Shown here one piece after another: positions 35,101-42,720 of a stretch of DNA of 64,000 nucleotides. Location: NCBI RefSeq assembly GCF_016811915.1, contig NZ_CP069127.1, positions 4,622,001-4,686,000 of the forward strand, written 5' to 3'. The position numbers were made by a program, and so were the translations under genes. The notes below the pieces were generated by a model, which made no database searches, had not been told where the DNA came from, and saw only the letters and a program-made list of their open reading frames with translations. Source of the DNA: Brevibacillus choshinensis. GTDB lineage: Bacteria > Bacillota > Bacilli > Brevibacillales > Brevibacillaceae. Position 1 is the first letter of the stretch, and every line of letters starts with the position of its first letter.

Positions 35101-37020
35101 ATCGAATGCCGTCATGCTGTCGTTGTCAATCGTGCCTTCCGGATAGGAATAGCCGCCTTCTCCCAAGACCACAGGCTGGGGAATCGGATTCTTTGGGCTG
35201 ACAACCGTGAATGCGCTGGCGTCAATCTGGGTCTGGGTCAAGTCGGTAGCGGCCCTGCTGGAGCTGACGTACTCCTTTACCACTCCGCTGACCGACACCA
35301 GATCACCTGGCGCCACCGCTGCTCTCGGTTCATACACATAAATGCCCTCGGATGTACGCAAATCGTTGTCCGGCTGCGGATCCTGCATGTAGAAGCCCTG
35401 CACGCTGCTGCCGCTTTTGACGACTGCCGTGACGATGCCCTCCACTCCATTGACCGTTGAATTGTCGTACACAGAGGTGTGTGTCCGGCCCTGGATATCA
35501 TGAATGCGAACGGCATCTTTTTGAATGGTGTACGTAAAGCTTGCTATGTCGCTATCGGTGTACCCATCCTTTACTGCAAACGCTTTGATGGTCATTTCCG
35601 CATCCACCTGAATCGGCCCCGCGTACGTTTGACTTTCTCTCGTGGGCTTGGAGCCGTCTGTCGTATAGTGAATGACCGCGTCTGCCAATGCCGTGCTGAG
35701 CGCGACCTTCGTTCCTGCCGCCACCATAGGTCCCGCGGGAGTGGCCGTGACCACAGGCACCTTGCTCGCATCGGTTACCAGATCAGACGCGAAACGGGGC
35801 ACCAGCTTGAAGACGTTAAAGTCGTAGGTGACGACACCCGTGACACTTTCGTACGTCGTGCCGATCGACAAAGGCAGCGACGCCCCTGGCCGAGAAACAA
35901 ACGTGCCGTTCTCATCCCTCAGCGTGTAATTGCCATTGTCATTTTTTTCTACCGTGACGCCATGGAGGGTGACCAGCTCCGCTTCCAGACTTTCGCCTTT
36001 GTCAGCCGAAAAATCGAGCGATGTGACCAGCTGAGGTGCCGGAACGCCTGCTTGGGGTTGAAGCACGGTGACGTCACTGGCGTTCGCCTCCAGCTGGGCA
36101 AGACCGTAGTACTGGTTGACTTTCCCTTGCGCCCGGACTTTGTCGCCGATGCTGATCTTACTCGCCACATCTGCAGCCCGCAATACGATCCCTGCCGTTT
36201 CGTCCTGCACGTACACATTGTTTTGGCCGCCAGCCTCAAAGATGGCCGTTACGATCCCTTCCACGGCGACAACCGTCCCATTGGCTTTTACCCTCGCTTC
36301 GGAAACCGCGATCGATGTCACATCGCCTGGGCCGGGCGGGGGCTCCTCCGTCCCCAATGCATTTATCGGGCTCAGGTCTGCCGTGAGAAAATCCGCTCCG
36401 TTGTTGTCCGTATCCCAGCCGTTTCCGTCCCCTGGGACAATTCCGCTTTCATTGCTTTTGCGGGATATTCCCACGGCAGCCGAGGGAGCTGCTGTGGGCG
36501 CGCCTCCTTCTGCGGCATTGGCAGTCGTGCCGTAGCCGACAAAATCGATCACACCTGTTTGTCCCACCGGATTGGTGCCGCTAAGCACAGTGGCATGGCT
36601 GACCAGTGCCACCTTGCCCGCGGATGCGCCCATCGCGATGCTCCCCTGTGCGTCTGGGACTGGCAGACTCTGCGTTCCTCCCGAGCCCGCCGCTTCCTGA
36701 ATCAAATAGTATCCATTCGGCGGAATGCTTCCCGATAGCTCCGTCTTTTGCCAAGTGGAACCGGCTGCAGATGCATACTGCACCGACCAGCCGGAAAGCG
36801 AAATGGCTTGTCCTGTAGGGTTGTACAGTTCGATAAAGTCGTTTTTGTAGGTAGCGCCGCTGTTCCCCCCGCCTCCGTATACTTCGCTGATAACCACGTG
36901 ATCGGCGGTTTTCGCTTGCGCCTGTGGCAGCCAACCAGCCGGGGTGATCGATCCGATCATTACGGCTACGATCAGCCCCAGCGATCGGAAGCGACTGTAG
37001 TTGCTCCTTTTTTTCACCAT
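32122..37020 (-). CDS. ExeM/NucH-type secreted multidomain endonuclease
   Basis: A 1632-residue secreted protein. It has a signal peptide ending near AQA (about residue 36), a lamin-tail domain (about 40-220), an OB-fold-like domain (about 235-345), a chitobiase-C-like beta domain (about 420-495, HYTTDGSKPTRESQTYAGP), a second OB-like domain, and an endonuclease/exonuclease/phosphatase domain (about 770-1070; ASYNIENF, ANHFNSKGG, VLGDLNDFP, SDHDPVLV). A helical region of about 350 residues follows, and a C-terminal bacterial Ig-like domain (about 1545-1632). The ExeM family degrades extracellular DNA, for nutrition or biofilm release. No LPXTG anchor is seen. It forms a single-gene unit. Confidence 0.92.
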   Translation of the reverse strand: MVKKRSNYSRFRSLGLIVAVMIGSITPAGWLPQAQAKTADHVVISEVYGGGGNSGATYKNDFIELYNPTGQAISLSGWSVQYASAAGSTWQKTELSGSIPPNGYYLIQEAAGSGGTQSLPVPDAQGSIAMGASAGKVALVSHATVLSGTNPVGQTGVIDFVGYGTTANAAEGGAPTAAPSAAVGISRKSNESGIVPGDGNGWDTDNNGADFLTADLSPINALGTEEPPPGPGDVTSIAVSEARVKANGTVVAVEGIVTAIFEAGGQNNVYVQDETAGIVLRAADVASKISIGDKVRAQGKVNQYYGLAQLEANASDVTVLQPQAGVPAPQLVTSLDFSADKGESLEAELVTLHGVTVEKNDNGNYTLRDENGTFVSRPGASLPLSIGTTYESVTGVVTYDFNVFKLVPRFASDLVTDASKVPVVTATPAGPMVAAGTKVALSTALADAVIHYTTDGSKPTRESQTYAGPIQVDAEMTIKAFAVKDGYTDSDIASFTYTIQKDAVRIHDIQGRTHTSVYDNSTVNGVEGIVTAVVKSGSSVQGFYMQDPQPDNDLRTSEGIYVYEPRAAVAPGDLVSVSGVVKEYVSSSRAATDLTQTQIDASAFTVVSPKNPIPQPVVLGEGGYSYPEGTIDNDSMTAFDPEEDGIDFWESVEGMLVQINNPIVVGETKTFTNPASVEFVVIDDKAHPDQPRTPAGGVLLQADDNHPERITVADKLLPITSEPKVGDRLSEPLVGIIDYSFSNYKLYHTEPFEVTVSDYQPTVTKIDPEDDELTIASYNIENFSSKADPAKVARIAETIVHNLKQPDIIGVVEMQDNNGPTDTGITDARESAQTLIDAVEAEGGPDYRYVDIAPQNNQDGGQPGGNIRVGFFYNPQRVVLAEGTAGDAVTAVQVATTDGVAHLSLNPGRVDPENEAFDNSRKPLAAEFVFQGKPVIVIANHFNSKGGDGGLYGKQQPPELVSEAQRMKIAGVLNQFVKEIHASDPKANVVVLGDLNDFPFSRPVQALKDGVLTNMVEELPAGKQYTYVYQGNSQVLDQILVSNHLADDTKIDIVHINAGFTEKEGRVSDHDPVLVQIDVPDQGEKEPTAKEVAEGITEVSQPAADATRLTLPKVPEGFSIRIQTSSDPQVIALDGTITPPVSQTDVELVFEVKREADQSVAATSHITVHVPAKIPTEPGDPTAESQRELNEQAAELILAATGEEEINQQVTRVLDSLEKVVRSEKVEAEDKWETVQHSITTVLAAVVKQTERGIIREQTLAQLTVEFLERAFEPTIEAETDADEKLARQGFQVLTSLAQVSLAPLGKKAMTDDLAEQLRSTAETLLKKAATLRVERGEKIEAADYNLKEIMELIADFMKAIEKRNDRIAFEPILFIQVDEEKDAAGALGKKREKAEQMIVLDGKLVELMRKNEVAARMIIPSAAWAQLTVEFLDKYRGKSIGLSLLPSVEKVEKVLHPGDPYTLYVWTNGKEMNSFGNTGVQLGLPVSSEAGDKLEAYLHRGKAWMPVKEGRGKAGELIIEDDQAVFTAEMAAPYVIGEASIKSITVKENSLKLAQGEEVQLNVIATLADGSKEDVTKAEGIDYESSDPEVAAVDENGMIRVATDAKERSKATITVSYAGKTAQVKVTLSSK

Positions 37021-37137
37021 TTTCCCTCTGTTCCTCCTCTATCTCGATTGGGTTCTGTTACCTCATATCGTATACAAGCTGTCTAAATTTTACGTAAACA
37101 AGATGTAAAGAATACAGCACATTTTCCAATATCTATC

Positions 37138-37175
37138 AAAAAACCGCCGAAAGGCATAGGCCACCTCGGCGGTTT
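37138..37175 (-). terminator. rho-independent terminator after the second chemoreceptor
   Basis: On the minus strand, AACCGCCGA and TCGGCGGTT pair across a long loop, followed by TTTTTT. Confidence 0.88.
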
Positions 37176-37201
37176 ATAGGTCTTTTTTCATTCTGTCATG
37201 A

Positions 37202-38950
37202 CTACATGCGGAACGTATCTACCTTTTTTCGCAGTTCCTGAATGTTTTCCGTCACTTGCTGGATCTCGGCGACAAATTGCCCGACGTTGCCGCTCACTTC
37301 ATGGATGGTGGCCGACACTTCCTCGGTCGCGGCTGCGGTTTGTTCGGAAATGGCTGTCACCGTCAGCACGGACTCGTTCACTTTTTCCTGACCGCTTTTC
37401 ATGGTTTCCACACGGGAGTGAACCTGCACCAGGGAATTTTTGAGTATGCCCGTCATCTCCGAAAGGGTCGTAATCCCTTGTGTGACAGAATCGATGCGTT
37501 TCGAACCCGCATTGTACTTCTCCATTGTCTCGTTCGTTTTTTCCATCGCCTCATCCACTTGGAGCTGGATATCCCGGATACTCTCCTGGATGACCATTGT
37601 TGCTTCTTCTGTCTGTTCGGCCAGCTTCCGCACTTCGTTTGCCACCACAGCGAAGCCTCTGCCTGCTTCCCCCGCACGCGCGCTTTCGATGGCGGCATTC
37701 AAGGCGAGGAGATTGGTCTGTCCCGCGATTTTCTGGATCGTCTCGATCACGTCATTGATCCGGTTCGACTTCTCCTCCAGCATGCTCATGGTTTGGCGAA
37801 CATCGCGGAACTGCTTGTTCGTCTCGGTCCCGTCAGCCAAAAACTCCTGCAGCACCGTGTAGCTCTTCTGTCCGGTCTCGGCTACCTGATTCGCTATCTG
37901 GTCCATTTTCTCGATAGAATCATCCAGGTGGGAGAGCTCGCCTAAAAATTGCTGGACGGTCTGTACCGTACTTTCCATGGCCGTAGCCGTCTGCTCGTTT
38001 CCAGCAGCGATTTCCTGGCTCGCTACCACGACATTTTGGTTTTGCTCCCGAACGGCCATTGCTCCTTCCTGGATCGTGACCGCCATCCGGTCGATCTGTA
38101 CCGTCGTCTCTTTCACGTCACCGATGATTTGTTTCAATTGCTTGGTCATATCTCCAAAAGCGATCACGATTCTGCCGATTTCATCCCTTTTGTTGGCGAC
38201 GGAAATTTCCTGTGAGGTGAGGTCACCCGATGCGATACGAACCGCCGCCTCCTGCAGCATACCTAGCGGGCGCAGCATTTTTCGCAGTGTCACGAAGACG
38301 ACCACCATGGTGAGCACCGTCACTGCAGCCAGCGAGATCGCCACCCCGGGCAAGGTTTCGTTGACCACCGCCTGGCTAATGATACCAACCTTTTCCGCTG
38401 ACGTGTCCACGCCCAAAACGCCGATGACTTGTCCGTTCTTATCCTTGATGGGGGCGAATGAGCTGAGGTAGTCCCCGTACTGGGGATCATGGACAATCTG
38501 CGTGGAATTGGTGCCTCCTGCAAGAACAGGAGCGATGTCCGCCAGCATCGTGGTGGTCGTCGTTTGCCCGACTTCAGATGCCCCTTCCGCTCCTTTAGGC
38601 ATGCCATCCACCATGATTTTCACGACCCCGCCATCTTCCATCATCGTATAGACATAAAGGGAGCCGGTCTTTTTCAAATAATCAGCCAGGTATTCACGGA
38701 TCGCCCAGTAATCGTCATCTTCCTTCTTTTGCTCCAAAAAGCGGCTGTACGCCTCCGCATCCACTCCTGAAGCTATGTTCGTTGCCGTAGCGATGTTTGC
38801 CCGGGATATGGTCCTCTCTACGGTTGCCGCGCTGTTTTGATAAATCATCGCAATCGTTGCGGCGACCATGAGGATCATGATGACTCCCACCATGGCAACC
38901 ACCCGGGTAGCCAGAGATGTACTCTTCAATCTTTCTTCTCCCCTTTCCAT
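37202..38950 (-). CDS. methyl-accepting chemotaxis protein, Cache-like sensor
   Basis: A 582-residue chemoreceptor. TM1 lies at about residues 14-36, an extracytoplasmic Cache-like sensor at about 40-205 (GVLGVDTSAEKV is the typical end of such a sensor), TM2 at about 207-228, then HAMP and the signalling domain with IAGQTNLLALNAAIESARAG at the tip. Codon use matches the GC-richer neighbours, unlike the other chemoreceptor at 10948. ATG at 38950 follows GGGGAGAAGAAAG some 40 bases... the nearest candidate start, and MERGEERLKS is a plausible basic N-terminus. The ligand is unknown. Confidence 0.92.
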   Translation of the reverse strand: MERGEERLKSTSLATRVVAMVGVIMILMVAATIAMIYQNSAATVERTISRANIATATNIASGVDAEAYSRFLEQKKEDDDYWAIREYLADYLKKTGSLYVYTMMEDGGVVKIMVDGMPKGAEGASEVGQTTTTTMLADIAPVLAGGTNSTQIVHDPQYGDYLSSFAPIKDKNGQVIGVLGVDTSAEKVGIISQAVVNETLPGVAISLAAVTVLTMVVVFVTLRKMLRPLGMLQEAAVRIASGDLTSQEISVANKRDEIGRIVIAFGDMTKQLKQIIGDVKETTVQIDRMAVTIQEGAMAVREQNQNVVVASQEIAAGNEQTATAMESTVQTVQQFLGELSHLDDSIEKMDQIANQVAETGQKSYTVLQEFLADGTETNKQFRDVRQTMSMLEEKSNRINDVIETIQKIAGQTNLLALNAAIESARAGEAGRGFAVVANEVRKLAEQTEEATMVIQESIRDIQLQVDEAMEKTNETMEKYNAGSKRIDSVTQGITTLSEMTGILKNSLVQVHSRVETMKSGQEKVNESVLTVTAISEQTAAATEEVSATIHEVSGNVGQFVAEIQQVTENIQELRKKVDTFRM

Positions 38951-39013
38951 TGCCCTTGACTATTTTACGAGAGTATATCTTACATAACTACCCAAGCGGG
39001 CACTTGCTTGAAA

Positions 39014-39042
39014 CAAAAAAACACCTGGAATAGGTGTTTTTT
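39014..39042. terminator. bidirectional terminator after the NCS2 permease
   Basis: AAAAACACCT and AGGTGTTTTT pair across GGAAT, with A and T runs on either side. It ends the purine cluster transcript. Confidence 0.85.
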
Positions 39043-39129
39043 GTTGGCCGCGCTTGCGATATGGTGCCCTGCGCAAATTATTTTCAATCCTGGGACCCAA
39101 TGCGAGCCCGAGGACAAGCGGAGCCAACT

Positions 39130-40683
39130 CTAGGCTTTGGCATCCGTCTGCTGCAGCTGAGCCTGTGGCGAACGCTGATCCAGCATATGCTTCCCGACGA
39201 AGATCGCCGCAACCATCAGATAGGCGTAGACGAATTGCATGGAAGGGGCCTGGGCGAATCCGACTGTCGGTGCGTGAATGATGCCGAATAAAGATAGGAT
39301 GGAGCCTGTCGCACCGGCGATGGCAGCCCGCAGCGGTTTGTTGGTGATCGCAAAAATGGCGATGCAACCCCACACCATGCTGCTGAGCGGCGCCCCATTC
39401 CCCAGATGCACCAGACCGTTGTAATAGACGCCTTTGTTGGCTAAAACGGCCGCCCCGACCTTTTGTCCAGTCGTTCCCGCTGCCGAAAGGACGTTATTGG
39501 CAAGGGTCAGCGCCCAGTTGGCGATCCACGGGAACAGGCAGACGAAGATAACTGGCACCTCTAGCTTGGGTGTCTCCCTAACGACCTGATTGGCTGTGAC
39601 GATACCGATGTACACCAGGATGGGCACGATCGCCGCAACCGGGATGACAGCCAGCAAAAACGCCCCTAACCCAAAGAGAGAAATGATCAGCATGGACAAG
39701 CCCGTAGCGACTGTGTAGCCGATCCCCGCCCCCAGCGACTTCCAGCCAGCGTGTCCCACGTACACGGTAACCGGATACGGATTGCCGCAAAAGCAACCGA
39801 TGATGGAGGAAATTCCATTTGCCAGCATGACTTTGCGCGTATTGTATTCGTCACCTGCTGCATGGGCACTCTCGATGTTCTCGAGGTCAAAGATGTAATT
39901 CGCGAGTCCAAGCGGTACGGCAGAGGCCAAATACGGAAGAGCATGGGGAATTCCCTGGATCAAGCTGTCGATGTGAACCGTAGGCGGATTAAAGCCAAAC
40001 GACTGCATGGAGGCAGCGATCGCGGCAGGGTCCTGCAATCCGAAAATCCATGCCAGAGCTGTGCCGGTTGCGAGCAAGAGGAAGCCAGTCGGGATCTTGG
40101 CGAACAAGGGTGATTTCCCGAACCAGTTGAGGAAAATGATGATGAGGACAGCAAACGCCACGAGCGGCGTTTCAAAGGATTGCAGCATCGGGTTCATCGC
40201 CAGAAGCAAAAGCCCTAGACCTGACAAGCAGGACAGCAGCACGGTTCGCGGGATCATGCGGCGGATCGTATCCCCCAGGAAGGATCCGACGACGAGAATC
40301 ATCGCTTCAAAAAAGCACCAGACCAGAGCGATCTGAAAGGCAAACTCTGCGTTTTTCGTCTGCAAATAAACCGGCAGAATAACCAGGAACGTCACCGTAA
40401 AAATCGACGGCGCACTAGGACCGGAAGGCAGTGCCGTTACATCCCTTCTCCCCGTCCGCTTCGCCAGGTAATATCCGAACACAAAGTAGCAGATACTGGC
40501 TAGACAAATCCCGAGACCAAAAGCCGGAACCACTCGCCCGTAGACGATTTCTTTTGGGAAGCCTACAACGAAAAGCAGCAGCGCAATCATCGTCAAAAGA
40601 TTGGTCAGATTGTTGGCGAGCAACCCAAAATACGCTGCCCAGTCTCCCTTTTTCCACAATAATCCTTTCAGCATGTGATCCAT
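39130..40683 (-). CDS. NCS2-like purine/xanthine/uracil permease
   Basis: A 517-residue membrane carrier with about 12-14 hydrophobic segments. FGLLANNLTNLLTM near the start, ALPSGPSAPSIF and GNPYPVTVYVGHAGWKSLGAG in the helix 8 region (the place of the Q/E-N-x-G-x-x-x-x-T-R/G motif) place it in the nucleobase-ascorbate (NCS2) superfamily, though in a diverged branch. It is the last gene of the purine/oxalurate cluster, so purine base or a breakdown product is the likely substrate. ATG at 40683 follows AGGAGTTGAGCGG. The 182-bp gap before it holds a structured element. Confidence 0.85.
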   Translation of the reverse strand: MDHMLKGLLWKKGDWAAYFGLLANNLTNLLTMIALLLFVVGFPKEIVYGRVVPAFGLGICLASICYFVFGYYLAKRTGRRDVTALPSGPSAPSIFTVTFLVILPVYLQTKNAEFAFQIALVWCFFEAMILVVGSFLGDTIRRMIPRTVLLSCLSGLGLLLLAMNPMLQSFETPLVAFAVLIIIFLNWFGKSPLFAKIPTGFLLLATGTALAWIFGLQDPAAIAASMQSFGFNPPTVHIDSLIQGIPHALPYLASAVPLGLANYIFDLENIESAHAAGDEYNTRKVMLANGISSIIGCFCGNPYPVTVYVGHAGWKSLGAGIGYTVATGLSMLIISLFGLGAFLLAVIPVAAIVPILVYIGIVTANQVVRETPKLEVPVIFVCLFPWIANWALTLANNVLSAAGTTGQKVGAAVLANKGVYYNGLVHLGNGAPLSSMVWGCIAIFAITNKPLRAAIAGATGSILSLFGIIHAPTVGFAQAPSMQFVYAYLMVAAIFVGKHMLDQRSPQAQLQQTDAKA

Positions 40684-40790
40684 GTCCGCTCAACTCCTAG
40701 TAGGAAGGATGAATGAAAACCAAAAGACTCGGATGATTCAGAAAAATACAGGCAAAGAAGAGCTGCTGGTCATGGTGCTTTGGCAAAGTC

Positions 40791-40853
40791 AGGATGGGCG
40801 TGCCAGAGAGCATCCCATCTTTGGGGTTCACTATCTGGCACCAGTCTCATCCT
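40791..40853 (-). ncRNA. structured intercistronic RNA element between deaminase and NCS2 genes
   Basis: On the minus strand, an outer stem AGGATG/CATCCT encloses an internal loop and an inner 8-bp stem GTGCCAGA/TCTGGCAC, with a further CCC/GGG helix inside. There is no T run, so it is not a standard terminator. It lies in the 182-bp gap between two genes of one cluster and could be an mRNA processing or stability element or a cis-regulator. It does not match the purine riboswitch consensus that I can recall. Confidence 0.5.
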
Positions 40854-40865
40854 TCTCATGTTCTC

Positions 40866-41318
40866 CTACACGCTTGCTTTGTCATGGAAATGCGTGAACA
40901 AGTGATCGCAATCGGCGCGCTTCTCCACCTTGATCATGTTCAATGCGCTTTTGTCTTTGCCCGACAAATAATCGCGGAGATGCTTGTCGGAGAAGCCGTG
41001 CTCATGCGCGTCGTCGTTCGTCGAGCAGTAGTATACTTCCTTGATGCCCGCCCACATGATGGCACCCACGCACATCGGGCAAGGCTCGCACGTTGCGTAA
41101 ATCACGCAGCCCTCGAGGTTCATGGTTCCCAGCTTTTTGCACGCTTCGCGGATCGCCACCATTTCAGCATGCTGCGTCGGGTCGTTATCCGCGATCATGC
41201 GGTTGCTGCACACGACGATAATCTCGCCATCTTTCACTACTGCTGCCCCGAACGGACCTCCGATATGGTTGTCCATGCCTTCGATGGTTTTCTCTACCGC
41301 CAGTTTCATGTAATCCAT
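40866..41318 (-). CDS. nucleoside/guanine deaminase, GuaD-like (copy 2)
   Basis: A 150-residue zinc deaminase of the GuaD group. The catalytic HAEM (H50, E52) and zinc ligands in CEPCPMC (C80, C83) are present. It is a paralogue of the enzyme at 8318-8785 but clearly diverged. It lies 26 bp after the carbamate kinase gene in the purine/oxalurate cluster, which supports purine deamination over cytidine or tRNA deamination. ATG at 41318 follows GAGGAGG. Confidence 0.9.
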   Translation of the reverse strand: MDYMKLAVEKTIEGMDNHIGGPFGAAVVKDGEIIVVCSNRMIADNDPTQHAEMVAIREACKKLGTMNLEGCVIYATCEPCPMCVGAIMWAGIKEVYYCSTNDDAHEHGFSDKHLRDYLSGKDKSALNMIKVEKRADCDHLFTHFHDKASV

Positions 41319-41344
41319 GGCGTTTTTTGCCTCCTCTTGTTCGC

Positions 41345-42295
41345 TTATCTCACAATGTGAGTGCCTGCCTTGTTGTTGACTGCCTCTTTCAAGCTCTCCG
41401 GGTTCGTGATGATGACGCGGGACCCGCTTTTTTCCAGGAAGCTCAGGCTCGCTTCGATCTTCGGCAGCATGCTGCCTTTGGCGAAGTGATCCTCTGCGAT
41501 ATACTGTTTGGTTTCTTCGATGCTGATTTGCTCGAGCGCCTTTTGGTTTGGTTTCCCGAAGTTGATGCAGACGCGTGGAACACCCGTGGTGATAATGAGC
41601 GTCTCCGCCTGAATTTGCTCCGCCAGCAGGCTTGTCGCAAAGTCTTTGTCGATGACGGCATCGATCCCGTCGTACTCATTGTCGCCCTTCTTCACGACCG
41701 GAATGCCTCCGCCGCCAGCCGCAATCACGACATAACCGGAGTCGATGAGAGATTTGATCGCATCTTTTTCAATGATATCGATGGGACGCGGGGAAGGGAC
41801 GACACGACGGTAGCCGCGTCCGGAATCCTCCACCAGCACCCAGTCAGGATGCTCGGCCTTCATCGCTTCTGCCTGCTCCAGGGTAAAGAAGGAGCCAACC
41901 GGCTTCGTCGGATTTTGGAAGTTCGGATCATCGGAGCTGACCTCCACCTGGGTAATCACGCTCGCCACCTTCTGGCTCATGCCGCGCTTCGCAAATTCGT
42001 TCGTCAGTGCCTGCTGGATCTGGTAGCCGATCCCGCCTTGTGTTTCTGCCACACAGTTAACCAGCGGAATGGTCGGCATCCCCGTGATTTCATTGGCAAT
42101 CTCACAACGGCGCATCGCGAACCCTACCTGCGGGCCGTTGCCGTGTGTGACAACTACTTTATAGCCCTCCTCGATCATATCGGCAATATGGGCGACCGTT
42201 TCCTTTACCGCTTCATATTGGTCCTGAATCGAGTCGCGTCCGTTTTCCTTGACTAGTGCGTTGCCCCCGATGGCAACAATAACAAGTTCTCCCAT
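41345..42295 (-). CDS. arcC: carbamate kinase (AllK/ArcC type)
   Basis: A 316-residue amino-acid-kinase-family enzyme that makes ATP from carbamoyl phosphate and ADP. It begins MGELVIVAIGGNAL and has THGNGPQVG, ETQGGIGYQIQQAL, and the DKDFATSLLA loop of carbamate kinases. I choose ATG at 42295, preceded by AAAAAGGGG; 14 further codons are open upstream. No arginine deiminase genes are near; the AllFGH homologues upstream supply carbamoyl phosphate, as in the E. coli allantoin locus. Confidence 0.93.
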   Translation of the reverse strand: MGELVIVAIGGNALVKENGRDSIQDQYEAVKETVAHIADMIEEGYKVVVTHGNGPQVGFAMRRCEIANEITGMPTIPLVNCVAETQGGIGYQIQQALTNEFAKRGMSQKVASVITQVEVSSDDPNFQNPTKPVGSFFTLEQAEAMKAEHPDWVLVEDSGRGYRRVVPSPRPIDIIEKDAIKSLIDSGYVVIAAGGGGIPVVKKGDNEYDGIDAVIDKDFATSLLAEQIQAETLIITTGVPRVCINFGKPNQKALEQISIEETKQYIAEDHFAKGSMLPKIEASLSFLEKSGSRVIITNPESLKEAVNNKAGTHIVR

Positions 42296-42326
42296 CTGTA
42301 TACCCCTTTTTCTGATGATATCGTCG

Positions 42327-42674
42327 CTACGCTTCACTGGGCAGAAACGCTTCGTTCGTTTTGTTCATGCGATAGCAAAGTGTATAGAGCACGCAGGAAA
42401 GAATGAGCCCGCTGAAAAAGGCGAATTGATTCAGCGTAGACAGCAGAGGAACATTCGTGAAAAAGGCACTGGACATCGGAAGGATGAAGCTGATCGCCAT
42501 GACCACGCAGGCAACCCTATTAAAGCCGTTGGCATACTCTCCGTTTTTTCCGGGCTTTACGTACATCGTGGACAGGTCCAGTCTTCGTTTCCGTTCGATG
42601 TAAAAGCTGGAGAGCATGATTCCCGCAACGGCCCGTACATCCCCCTCACCCTCGACTCTCGCAGCAAATGCCAA
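42327..42674 (-). pseudogene. C-terminal remnant of a purine/cytosine permease (NCS1-like)
   Basis: The frame gives 115 residues. From about residue 13 it reads RAVAGIMLSSFYIERKRRLD and then two membrane helices, which looks like the last quarter of an NCS1-type nucleobase permease, where VAGIML-DYY-RR marks the loop after helix 10. The first 12 residues are Arg/Glu/Gly-rich and look like junction sequence. The remaining ten helices are absent. It sits between AllG and carbamate kinase, where a permease gene would fit. A small functional two-helix protein is the alternative. Confidence 0.55.
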
Positions 42675-42720
42675 ACTCTCCCCGCTGCTGCGAAAGTCTC
42701 GTGATGAAGAAAAAAGCTTG

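Noticed and set aside
35479..36738. 419-codon open frame opposite the ExeM nuclease gene
   Set aside because: Antisense to a gene with clear domains; no ribosome binding site and Arg/Cys-rich nonsense composition.
40684..40865. Purine riboswitch before the NCS2 permease
   Set aside because: The region is structured, but the conserved junction bases and loop-loop pairing of the purine aptamer are not seen.
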